Shown here: in pieces, positions 19,074 through 26,936 of the stretch
Numbering within the stretch: the first letter of the stretch is position 1
Layout: each line of letters opens with the position of its first letter
Origin: Candidatus Hydrogenedentota bacterium
Lineage (GTDB): Bacteria > Hydrogenedentota > Hydrogenedentia > Hydrogenedentales > SLHB01
Assembly: GCA_013359265.1 (NCBI GenBank)
Contig: JABWCD010000005.1
Span: forward strand, 261,678-325,677
Direction of reading: 5' to 3'
Length of the DNA stretch: 64,000 nt
Notes under the pieces: generated by a model
Told to the model about the DNA's origin: nothing
Databases searched by the model: none
The model's input: only the letters and a program-made list of their open reading frames with translations
Position numbers and translations under genes: made by a program

Positions 19074-20132
19074 ATGAGTGCAGTTCGTTTCGCGTCGTTA
19101 GTGGCGCTCCTGGTCTTCACAATTGTGAGCGGTCCTGCCTTGGCACAGGATATGTATCAGAAAACGAAGCCCGATATTGTCATTTATGATGGGAGCTATC
19201 CGGGGTGGCCATGGATTACGGCTGGGGCCAGCGGCACGCTGTACTGCGTGTGGCGCGAGGGAACGGTTCACGACTACTCCGCCGAAGGGCGGATCATGCT
19301 GGCACAAAGCTCAGACAAGGGCCGCACGTGGACGGAGGCGAAGGTCATCATCGATGAGCCGAACGTTGACGATCGCAATGTCGCGATTGTCGAGCTTCCC
19401 AATGGCGAGTTGCTGGTGACGTACAACACGTACACCGAAGCGAGAGAGTCGTTGGCGATGATGTCCAGGTCGAGCGACGGCGGCAAGACATGGGCGAAGG
19501 CGGAGTCGATTGGAGTTCCAAACTCGCGCACGCGCGCGGCGGCAGTCGTCCTTTCGAACGGCGATTTGTTGCTGCCGCTTTACACTGCGCCGGGTAACGG
19601 CGCGATCGCGGCGCTATCGTACAACAACGGCAGGAACTGGGAATCGATCGCGATTCCAAATGCGGACGGCTTCCTGGGCGACGAATGGACGGCACTCGAG
19701 GTCGAGCCGAAACGAATCATCGGAATTTCTCGAAATAACGTTCCGCAGTCCGACGGCTTTTTCTGGTTGGCGGAGAGCAAGGACCGGGGAAAAACCTGGT
19801 CCGCGCCGGTGAAAACGAATGTGCAGAGCGAGCGCCACCCGTCGCCGGCGCAGCTTTGCATGCACAATTCGACGCCGACGCTCGTATTCAGCGACCGGCG
19901 TATGGTCTCGGTAGCGGCCGTGAAGTCGAGCGATCCCGGGTTCGCGGCCTGGGATGTTGGGCAACGGTTCAAGGCGTACCAGTACAAACCCGATGCCGCC
20001 CCAATTCCGGACGGAAGCTATCCGTGTTCGGTACAGGTGACCAGCAAGATTCGTCTAATTGTCGACTACGAGATAGGGGAATCCGGCGGGAAGATTACGG
20101 GGTATTACTGCACCTTTCCGGAGAATTGGTGA
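19074..20132 (+). CDS. Secreted sialidase / BNR-repeat (Asp-box) glycosidase-like protein
   Basis: 352 residues with a signal peptide (1-24, cleavage after ALAQ). A six-bladed propeller is indicated by four Asp boxes: SSDKGRTWT, SSDGGKTWA, YNNGRNWES and SKDRGKTWS. An N-terminal VWREG and a conserved SERHPSPAQL segment fit exo-alpha-sialidase-type domains widely found in Planctomycetes relatives. Whether it hydrolyses sialic acid is uncertain, because the arginine triad cannot be assigned by eye. It diverges from kdsB; the 194-bp gap contains TATACT (19025-19030), a possible -10 box. Confidence 0.85.
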   Translation: MSAVRFASLVALLVFTIVSGPALAQDMYQKTKPDIVIYDGSYPGWPWITAGASGTLYCVWREGTVHDYSAEGRIMLAQSSDKGRTWTEAKVIIDEPNVDDRNVAIVELPNGELLVTYNTYTEARESLAMMSRSSDGGKTWAKAESIGVPNSRTRAAAVVLSNGDLLLPLYTAPGNGAIAALSYNNGRNWESIAIPNADGFLGDEWTALEVEPKRIIGISRNNVPQSDGFFWLAESKDRGKTWSAPVKTNVQSERHPSPAQLCMHNSTPTLVFSDRRMVSVAAVKSSDPGFAAWDVGQRFKAYQYKPDAAPIPDGSYPCSVQVTSKIRLIVDYEIGESGGKITGYYCTFPENW

Positions 20133-20217
20133 TAGCTGGTGTCCCGTGGCAACAGTCCAAATTCGGCAATTTGTAGCGTCCCGCTCTCTGTGGCGGGCGC
20201 GATTTTGGGCCGAACTT
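20133..20217 (+). repeat. Inverted relative of the tandem-repeat hairpin
   Basis: TGTAGCGTCCCGCTCTC followed by GTGGCGGGCG (20172-20199) is an imperfect reverse complement of the hairpin part of the adjacent 85-bp units, so the start of the array can fold back on itself. Confidence 0.5.
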
Positions 20218-20560
20218 CGCCTCTTTGCGTTTCGCCCGGCGCGGAGACCGGGCGCTACAGAACTTTCGCCACCGGCTGATAGCCAACTGCTTGCTGTTTA
20301 ATCGCCTCTCCGCGTTTCGCCCGGCGCGGAGACCGGGCGCTACAGAACTTTCGCCACGGGCTGATAGCCAACTGCTTGCTGTTTAGTCGCCTCTCCGCGT
20401 GTCGCCCGGCGCGGAGACCGGGCGCTACAGAACTTTCGCCACGGGCTGATAGCCAACTGCTTGCTGTTTAGTCGCCTCTCCGCGTTTCGCCCGGCGCGGA
20501 GACCGGGCGCTACAGGACTTTCGCCACGGGCTGATAGCCAACTGCTTGCTGTTTGGCCAT
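20218..20560 (+). repeat. 85-bp tandem repeat, four copies
   Basis: The phrase GCCCGGCGCGGAGACCGGGC starts at 20234, 20319, 20404 and 20489, an exact 85-base period. Each unit holds a GCCCGG...CCGGGC hairpin and the conserved tail CGGGCTGATAGCCAACTGCT, and the copies differ at only a few bases. There is no variable spacer, so it is not a CRISPR array. It lies between the sialidase and the serine protease; no gene is seen in it. Confidence 0.9.
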
Positions 20561-20723
20561 TTATAATGATTCGAGCCTTTCGTGATTTGTAATAGGACCG
20601 CGATCATCCGGTACACTATGTAGAGCGATGCAAGCGAGGAATGGTACCCTGTTTGCGCTCGTCGCACCGACGACCGGGAAGGGCCAAGGGCAGTCCATAT
20701 GCCGCGGCCGGAGGATGGAAGTA

Positions 20724-22652
20724 ATGCGTCTCTATCTCGTGGCGGCATGCGCCATTCTGGCCGTAATTTCCGCCGCGAACGCTGCTGACGAATGTTCCGG
20801 TTGTTCCAAGGAGCCCCAGTTTCCCGAAGCGCAATCCCTTCTCGAATCTCATGGCTATTCGCGTTCGGAGTATTCCGTTCTCATGTCGTGGAGCGAGCGC
20901 ACGCACGACGGCAGCGACCGCTTTGTTACAGGATTTCACGTCAAGGGGCCGGATGGGGCGACCTTCGATTTATACAGCGACGGCGACGACAGGGTCTTTT
21001 CGAAAGAGGACGTTAAGGCGCTCGGTATCCGGGAAAAGAAGTGGGACCTGCCGCCCGTAGAAAAATTTGGGGAGGCGCCGCCTGCGGTGGCGCGGCTACT
21101 ACCTGAGAAGCCTGTCCCGACCGGTGTCAGCAAATCGATTGAGCCGCGTGGAGGCGCGGTCCTGCCGGAAATCGATTGGGCGCGTGTATCGCGTGAGGAC
21201 GCGGAGAGCGAAAGCTTGGGGAAACCGACGCGCATCGGCGTACTGCTTGATCTGGCCGCGCCCGCAGTCGTGCTTGGGGACAATGTCTCGACAGGCGAGT
21301 GGTCCCCGGTTGACGGCGGCGGCTCGTTGTGGTCTATCGAGATACTGTCGCCCGACGCGCTCGGCATGCGGGTGCATTTCTCCGAGATCGAGTTGCCGTT
21401 GGGAGCGCGCGTGGTGGTCTACAACGGGTACGACGCGAACGAAGCGTACGGCCCGTATTTCGGCCCGCCACCCGGCGAGACCGACCTGTGGAGCGCAACC
21501 GTATTCACGGAACTGGTCGTTGTGGAATGCTTTGTGCCGGCAAGCGCGGATCGCAACGCGGTGCGACTCACGATAGATCGCGCGACGCACAACTACGTCC
21601 CGTTCGGCAAACTGGCGATGGCGAAAGGCGCGGGTGCGTGCGAGTTGGACGTTTCGTGTTATTCGTCGTGGGCGTCTACTTCCGCGGGAGTGGGAGGAAT
21701 CGGGAGCGTCGGCCAATCCGGCAGCCTATGGTGTACCGGAAGCCTTCTTGCCGACACCGATTCGTCGACGACAATTCCTTATTTCCTCACTGCGAACCAC
21801 TGCGTTGGTTCGCAGAGTTCCGCTTCCAGCATAGAAGTGTATTGGCTTTACCAGACGAGTTCGTGCAACGGGTCGGCGCCCAATCCATCGAGCGTGCCAC
21901 GTACGACCGGCGGCGCGCAATTGCTCGCGACGACAAATGTTAATAGCGGTACCGACTTTGTGTTGCTCCGCCTGAACAACAATGCATCGAGCGGCGCAAG
22001 TTATCTGGGTTGGGCGAGCGCGGAGGCGGGGATTGGAACACCGACGGTGTGCATTCATCATCCGAGCGGCGACTATAAGCGGATTTCGTTTGGGGACATT
22101 ACGAATGTGGCCGAATCGCTCCTGGACTCGCACCCGCGAAGCAGGTTCCACCAAAGTACGTGGCGCGTCAACCTGGGCGTGACGGAGCCCGGGTCGTCGG
22201 GTAGCCCGCTCTTCATCGAGAGCACGCAACAAGTGATTGGCCAACTGTGGGGCGGGCCGTCGTACTGCGGCGTCCCAGCAAGCGGGCGGCTCGACTACTA
22301 CGGACGGTTCGACGTCAGCTTCCCGTTGATCGAGCAGTATCTCGATCCGGATACCACCATCAGCGGCGGCATCGAGGTCACTCGGCCGGAAGCGGGCATC
22401 TCGTGGGCGAAAGGACGGGAACGAAAGATCAAGTGGACGTCGACGGGCAATATCGGGGCGAAGGTGCGTATCGACCTCTATCAGGGCGGCGCGTTCGTTA
22501 TGAACCTGAAAGGCCAGACCAATAACGACGGGCGTTGGAAATGGGCCATACCGCTCTCACTGTCGCCCGCAGCGAATTACTTCGTGCGCGTGTCGTCGGT
22601 GGCAGACGATACGATTTTCGACAATAGCGACAACTTTGAGATTCGGAATTAG
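20724..22652 (+). CDS. Secreted trypsin-like serine protease (lysyl-endopeptidase-like) with C-terminal beta-domain
   Basis: 642 residues with signal peptide 1-20 (cleavage at ANA-A). After a pro-region of about 280 residues, a chymotrypsin-fold domain carries H359 (FLTANHCVG), D411 (SGTDFVLLRL) and S492 (EPGSSGSPLF), an arrangement like Achromobacter lysyl endopeptidase. Several Cys pairs (for example C305/C312 and C337/C360) suit a secreted enzyme. The last 90 residues (SWAKGRERKIKWTSTGN onward) form a Ser-Thr-rich Kre9/KNH-type beta-domain. GGAGGA at 20710-20715 selects the ATG at 20724 over upstream in-frame ATGs. It probably degrades extracellular protein. Confidence 0.9.
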   Translation: MRLYLVAACAILAVISAANAADECSGCSKEPQFPEAQSLLESHGYSRSEYSVLMSWSERTHDGSDRFVTGFHVKGPDGATFDLYSDGDDRVFSKEDVKALGIREKKWDLPPVEKFGEAPPAVARLLPEKPVPTGVSKSIEPRGGAVLPEIDWARVSREDAESESLGKPTRIGVLLDLAAPAVVLGDNVSTGEWSPVDGGGSLWSIEILSPDALGMRVHFSEIELPLGARVVVYNGYDANEAYGPYFGPPPGETDLWSATVFTELVVVECFVPASADRNAVRLTIDRATHNYVPFGKLAMAKGAGACELDVSCYSSWASTSAGVGGIGSVGQSGSLWCTGSLLADTDSSTTIPYFLTANHCVGSQSSASSIEVYWLYQTSSCNGSAPNPSSVPRTTGGAQLLATTNVNSGTDFVLLRLNNNASSGASYLGWASAEAGIGTPTVCIHHPSGDYKRISFGDITNVAESLLDSHPRSRFHQSTWRVNLGVTEPGSSGSPLFIESTQQVIGQLWGGPSYCGVPASGRLDYYGRFDVSFPLIEQYLDPDTTISGGIEVTRPEAGISWAKGRERKIKWTSTGNIGAKVRIDLYQGGAFVMNLKGQTNNDGRWKWAIPLSLSPAANYFVRVSSVADDTIFDNSDNFEIRN

Positions 22653-22847
22653 GGGTGCTTGACGGGCGGGGGCCAAGGGACCTAAGGGACGCAAGTGCCG
22701 GGGGGGGCGCGATCGGTTGTTTTGAGAGCAGGACGATCACGAATACGATCGAGAGTCCGAGATTATGGCCTCGTAGTTGCTGTAATTGCCCTGACACCGG
22801 TATCGATTTTTGAATATGGAAACGGGTAGGTCGTCACGTCGAATGAG

Positions 22848-23864
22848 ATGAAATCGCCTACTTACGCGACGCAGAATGAGTCCGGTCGACCCATCACGCT
22901 GCTGGTGCGTGGGAAAGCGCAGCCTGCCAAGACGTTCGCAATCCTTTTGATTCTTGCGGTGGGCGTTTTGGGTTGCCCACCGGGAACGCTTCCAGGCAAC
23001 ACGGTTGCGGTGACCCATGACGTGGAGTACGGATTGGGTTATGTCGATGAGGCGGGCAAGGGTTCCCCGTCGCTCGAGCCGCTTCTTATGGATGTATATA
23101 CGCCGGAGAATGCTGAAGGACTGCGGCCGGCCGCAATCATCATGCACGGCGGCGGGTTCGTCGAGGGTGACAAAGCGGACGAGCGCATCGTCGATTTCGC
23201 GACGTACTTTGCGGCGCGCGGCTTTGTTTGTTTCGCAATCAATTACCGGCTCATTCAAGACAACCCACCGGCCTCGGACCTTTGGGGTGCGCTGTTGTTT
23301 CCCTCGGCGGTGCACGCCGCGATTGTAGACGCCAAGGCGGCGGTACGGCATGTGCGCAAGCATGCGGGCGAGTACGGTGTGGATGCGAACCGGATCGCGT
23401 TCATCGGCGAATCGGCGGGGGCGATTGCCGGCGCGGCCGTGGCAGTGACGGATGCCGGCGATTACGCGGCGGATGGAGAGGGCTATCCTATTCCATCGGA
23501 GAATGCGCCGAACGCATCGCCGCGCGTGCAGGCGTATGTGCACTTGTGGGGCAATGCGGATCACGTGTTGGGCGAAATTACGCGTGACGATCCGCCAACC
23601 ATGATTGTGCATGGGGAAGAGGACGATGTGTTTTTGACGCCGTTTGCAGTAGCGGAGCGGTTTCACCTTTTCCTCGAATTGCAGGGGGTGCCGCACGAGT
23701 TTTACGCGGCGGAGAATTTTGGGCACGCGGCGTGGAACTATCGGCTGCGTGGAAAGTCGCTCGAGCGGCTGACGCTGGATTTCTTGAACGAACACCTATT
23801 TGGAGTCAAGACATCTCACTTGATGGAAAGCAGTCCGAATACCGGGAAGTGGTCCGACGGATAA
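22848..23864 (+). CDS. Alpha/beta-hydrolase lipoprotein (esterase/lipase of the HGGG type)
   Basis: 338 residues. An extended N-terminus leads to a hydrophobic core and lipobox LAVGVLGC (Cys about 43). The carboxylesterase fold shows oxyanion HGGG in AAIIMHGGGFVEGD (about 102-115), the nucleophile elbow GESAG, Asp in VHGEEDDVF and His near NFGHAAW. Similar enzymes deacylate carbohydrates or small esters (BD-FAE / carbohydrate-esterase-like). The start is uncertain, because the signal peptide would normally begin nearer residue 20. The gene ends convergently inside the last 49 bases of the EEP-family gene. Confidence 0.85.
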   Translation: MKSPTYATQNESGRPITLLVRGKAQPAKTFAILLILAVGVLGCPPGTLPGNTVAVTHDVEYGLGYVDEAGKGSPSLEPLLMDVYTPENAEGLRPAAIIMHGGGFVEGDKADERIVDFATYFAARGFVCFAINYRLIQDNPPASDLWGALLFPSAVHAAIVDAKAAVRHVRKHAGEYGVDANRIAFIGESAGAIAGAAVAVTDAGDYAADGEGYPIPSENAPNASPRVQAYVHLWGNADHVLGEITRDDPPTMIVHGEEDDVFLTPFAVAERFHLFLELQGVPHEFYAAENFGHAAWNYRLRGKSLERLTLDFLNEHLFGVKTSHLMESSPNTGKWSDG

Positions 23865-24649
23865 CGCCCCTTTTGATTGAACGTGACCGTTTCGCATCGC
23901 GTCACGTCAATTGGCCCTCGCGCCAGAATCCAGTCGATCCGGCGGTCTTGACCCTCCTCGGGCGCCTTGAATCCGCTCCACGTAATTGCGGGGCCGGCGC
24001 GTTCCACGGCGGAAGTCCACGCGTCGTTGAGACCGGCTGCAGTCAGAATTGTATATGCCTCGCTGTTACCGGCCACCGAATTGAAGTCGCCGGTTAGAAT
24101 GATCGGCGCATCGGCGGGGAGGGCCGCGATCCAGTCGCGGAGGACCTTTGCGCCGCCCTGACGGGCGGGTTCGCTCTTGTGATCAAGGTGCGTGTTGAGG
24201 AAGTAGAACGACTGCTTCGATTCCAGGTGCTGAAACTTCGCCCAGGTCACCATGCGGCGGCAGGCCGAATCCCACGAAACGCTACCGACGACGCCGGGAG
24301 TATCCGATAGCCAAAAATTGCCGGACTCGATCGGCGCCAGCGATTTGTGTTTGTACAGCACTGCCATGTGCTCGCCGCCGCAGTTGATTTCGCGACCCAC
24401 GCCGAACCATCGATACTCGGGCAGTTCATCGACGATGTATTCCGCCTGGAAATCGAGGCATTCCTGCGTGCCGACTACGTCGGGGTCGTATGCCTTAATT
24501 GCGCCGGTCACGATTCCTTTGCGTTTGTCCCAGTGGTTCGGCCCGTCGTTCGCAGTGCCGTAGCGCACATTGAAACTCATGATTTTGAGCGGTGTCGCCG
24601 CGCCGGCGAGGATGGGGAGGAGGAGGAACGAGAGTAGTAGGCGGAGCAT
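23816..24649 (-). CDS. Secreted endonuclease/exonuclease/phosphatase-family protein
   Basis: 277 residues with signal peptide 1-18. The EEP fold is clear: MSFNVRYG (Asn), VGTQE (metal-binding Glu), FYFLNTHLDHKS (His/Asp), IILTGDFNS (Asp-Asn) and YPSDHFPVFGLL (catalytic Asp-His). These enzymes cleave phosphodiesters or phosphate esters; secreted members without a lipid-binding domain may act on nucleic acids, inositol phosphates or sphingomyelin. It is transcribed toward the esterase, with a 49-base 3' overlap. Upstream (24650-24667) is the end of the CHAD gene, so it may be the tail of that operon. Confidence 0.9.
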   Translation of the reverse strand: MLRLLLSFLLLPILAGAATPLKIMSFNVRYGTANDGPNHWDKRKGIVTGAIKAYDPDVVGTQECLDFQAEYIVDELPEYRWFGVGREINCGGEHMAVLYKHKSLAPIESGNFWLSDTPGVVGSVSWDSACRRMVTWAKFQHLESKQSFYFLNTHLDHKSEPARQGGAKVLRDWIAALPADAPIILTGDFNSVAGNSEAYTILTAAGLNDAWTSAVERAGPAITWSGFKAPEEGQDRRIDWILARGPIDVTRCETVTFNQKGRYPSDHFPVFGLLSIK

Positions 24650-24667
24650 TGCGTCACCTTTTTTGCA

Positions 24668-25588
24668 TCATAGTGAGGTCCGACCGCCGCGGCGTACGCA
24701 GCAGACCACTTCCGGCGTTGAAAACAATTCGTTCGCGGCGGCGCGCGCGGACTTGTCGAGCAACTGCGGTGCGCGTTTCGCGAAATCATCCAGGTGCTGC
24801 TTGGCGGTTTCGTCGCAGCGGGCCTCGATGTTAGCGAATTCCGCGGCCATGCCCGGATTGGCTTTCGCGCAGGCCACAAGGTAGTCGCGGAGTACCCGAA
24901 CGTCATTCCAATCGCCCAGTGTTTCCTGGGCGCCCTTTATTTTTTCGATGAGTGCATCCATGCGCTCGCCGTACAGGTCACGGGCGATCTCGCAACTGTA
25001 CCGAAGTTTCTTGAACGCAATCCGGACCTGGTGCAGCGAGTCATCCGAGGGACTGGCTATCCACTCGCGATAGGCCGAGGCCAGGCGAGTGTATCGTTTG
25101 CGTAACGTCAACGCGGTTTCCTTCCGGTAGCAGGTCTCGGACCTTCTGTCCGCGTCGATCAAGTCTCCGATCTCGGTGCGGAAGGCATGATCGCGCACGA
25201 ACGCGCAGCTTGCATCGACGGAACTCGACTGTTCGTCCCGCATGGCGCGCAGCATTCGCGACGCGCGGGCGATTGCCGGGTGCAGTTCCTTGGGCGCGTC
25301 GCGGCGCATGGCGCGCAGAAGGCCCAGCGTGACGTCGAGTTCGCGCGCCTTGCCCAAACCGCGGGTGACGTCGCGCGCGCGCTTGCGCAACGGTTTCAGG
25401 GCGCGCTTCTTGAAACGGCCGGCGAAATCGCCCAACGCCGCGCGCAGTCGCCGCGACGCGACACGCAGATCGTGAATGCCGTCGACATCGTGCGCGGCGG
25501 CGGCCTTGACGTGACCGCGCAGCACGTGCACACGCTGTTTCAGGGCGTGGCGCGCGGACTTTTGCGCCAGTACGCAGGGGCCCTTCAT
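24668..25588 (-). CDS. CHAD-domain protein
   Basis: 306 residues made of one CHAD domain, a helical bundle rich in conserved His, Arg and Lys. Visible are VDGIHDLRVASRRLRAAL (about 34-51), LGKARELDVTLGLL, SLHQVRIAFKKLRYSCEI and GAQETLGDWNDVRVL. CHAD proteins bind inorganic polyphosphate and often attach to polyphosphate granules. The ATG at 25588 overlaps the upstream stop as ATGA and is preferred to the ATG at 25609. It follows a YiiX-type lipoprotein and an HD-domain protein resembling the exopolyphosphatase C-terminal domain, which supports a role in polyphosphate metabolism. Confidence 0.9.
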   Translation of the reverse strand: MKGPCVLAQKSARHALKQRVHVLRGHVKAAAAHDVDGIHDLRVASRRLRAALGDFAGRFKKRALKPLRKRARDVTRGLGKARELDVTLGLLRAMRRDAPKELHPAIARASRMLRAMRDEQSSSVDASCAFVRDHAFRTEIGDLIDADRRSETCYRKETALTLRKRYTRLASAYREWIASPSDDSLHQVRIAFKKLRYSCEIARDLYGERMDALIEKIKGAQETLGDWNDVRVLRDYLVACAKANPGMAAEFANIEARCDETAKQHLDDFAKRAPQLLDKSARAAANELFSTPEVVCCVRRGGRTSL

Positions 25589-26271
25589 GGCGCTGGACTT
25601 CCGGGCCACCCCGCTGGTTGGCCGTAAGCGTGCACAATGCGCACGAAAGCCGCGCGCGACATGCCGCCGGGGTTCAGCCCCGGTTTCCCTTCGGGAATGG
25701 CGATACCCAATTCCGCGTAGTACGACGTCCAGGCGGGAAACGTCGCGGATGTCGCCGGGTCCTTAAAAGTCATTGGGGCCAACTCGAAGATTGGCGTTCC
25801 ATTGTTGGCTTCCCGAAACGACTCGTAAATGAGTTCGGAGCAGTAAAACGAAGAATTGTCCATGACGAAGATCGAGTCGTAAGGGCGGCCAAGGTAGCTT
25901 CGCGACACGTCGATCGCCCGGGGAACAAGCCGCGCGGGTTCGCCGACGATGCGTCCGACGAGGACTTTTGGACGGCCTGCTTCATCGTTGCTTCGTGACA
26001 GGAAGTCTTCAAGGGGCGTTTCGACGACGCCCGCGCCGACGGCTTCGATGACGAAAGGCTGGCCATTTTCGACGCGCGCGACCATGCCGACGTGACTGAA
26101 CTTCGCGCCGTCGACGCCGTGGGTAACCGTTTCGATTGCGTCGCACAGCGGCCCTGCGTCGAGGTCTTGAAACAGCAAGTCGCCGGGCTCGAGCGCAAAG
26201 GGGACCGGCGCGCGCGTGCTTGCGCACCCTGCGCACAAGAGAAGGATAAGTACAACCGTTGATTGTTTCAT
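25585..26271 (-). CDS. YiiX/YebB-type NlpC/P60-superfamily lipoprotein
   Basis: 228 residues. Lipoprotein signal MKQSTVVLILLLCAGC (Cys 16). The permuted papain-like fold is indicated by LEPGDLLFQDL, the His motif KFSHVGMV (about 58-65), YLGRPYDSIF and the Cys motif SSFYCSELIYESF. Such proteins hydrolyse amide or ester bonds in peptidoglycan or lipids; the order His-before-Cys is the circularly permuted YiiX form. It is coupled by ATGA overlaps to the HD-domain gene upstream (26268/26271) and the CHAD gene downstream (25585/25588). Confidence 0.88.
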   Translation of the reverse strand: MKQSTVVLILLLCAGCASTRAPVPFALEPGDLLFQDLDAGPLCDAIETVTHGVDGAKFSHVGMVARVENGQPFVIEAVGAGVVETPLEDFLSRSNDEAGRPKVLVGRIVGEPARLVPRAIDVSRSYLGRPYDSIFVMDNSSFYCSELIYESFREANNGTPIFELAPMTFKDPATSATFPAWTSYYAELGIAIPEGKPGLNPGGMSRAAFVRIVHAYGQPAGWPGSPAP

Positions 26272-26906
26272 GCCGAGGCTTTCGTCTTTGGCACTGACTG
26301 CCGTTTGTCCGGGATCGCTTGAATAATGACGCGCACCTTGAACACTTCCTCGAAGAGCGACTGCTTCCGTTGCGCTCCCCAGATATCGGTTGGCGTGGGG
26401 CGGCGCTGTTCGATATTAATCGTCACCGAGTCTTTCGCGGCTTCGACGGCAATTCGCTTGCACGACGCCACGTGACTCCGGTCCAATCCGTCGGCGATGC
26501 GCAGGATAGCGGCGAGCTTCTGGACGCGGCGCCGATCCGGCTTATCGAGATCGCAGAATACTGCGTGGGTCCCAGCGGGGTGCGCCTTACGATGATACCG
26601 TGCGACGCATGCGACGATACGTTTTCTGCGCGCCGAAAGGCCCGGGAGGCGCATGTCCATAATGATGTCGCGGGAATGTTTGTGATGCGCGACAACGTCA
26701 ATCGTATGCCCAATGTCGTGGAGCAGCGCCGCCGCCTCGAGCAGCCTGCGGTCGGGCGCGCCAAGTTTGTGAATGCGCCGGGTCGCATCGAAGAGGGCCA
26801 GGGCATTCTTGCAGACTTGGAAGACGTGACCGGGTTCCGGATCGAGCTTGCGCGCCATGCGGCGAATCTCGATGAGACCCTTTTTCGAGTGCTTCACGCG
26901 TGGCAT
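26268..26906 (-). CDS. Stand-alone HD-domain protein resembling the Ppx/GppA C-terminal domain
   Basis: 212 residues. The HD phosphohydrolase core is seen as LLEAAALLHDIGHTIDVVAHHKHS (His-Asp in LLHDIG) with a later RIADGLDRSH, the same arrangement as the C-terminal domain of exopolyphosphatase Ppx. The ASKHA phosphatase domain that normally precedes it is absent. N-terminal residues are basic. It is first in a three-gene operon with YiiX and CHAD proteins. Together with CHAD this suggests polyphosphate or (p)ppGpp-linked signalling, but no enzyme activity is shown. Confidence 0.85.
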   Translation of the reverse strand: MPRVKHSKKGLIEIRRMARKLDPEPGHVFQVCKNALALFDATRRIHKLGAPDRRLLEAAALLHDIGHTIDVVAHHKHSRDIIMDMRLPGLSARRKRIVACVARYHRKAHPAGTHAVFCDLDKPDRRRVQKLAAILRIADGLDRSHVASCKRIAVEAAKDSVTINIEQRRPTPTDIWGAQRKQSLFEEVFKVRVIIQAIPDKRQSVPKTKASA

Positions 26907-26936
26907 CGGGACGGCCTCCGGGCGCGGACGGGCGCA

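Noticed and set aside
20218-20560. CRISPR array
   Set aside because: Whole 85-bp units repeat with no unique spacers, and no cas genes are present.
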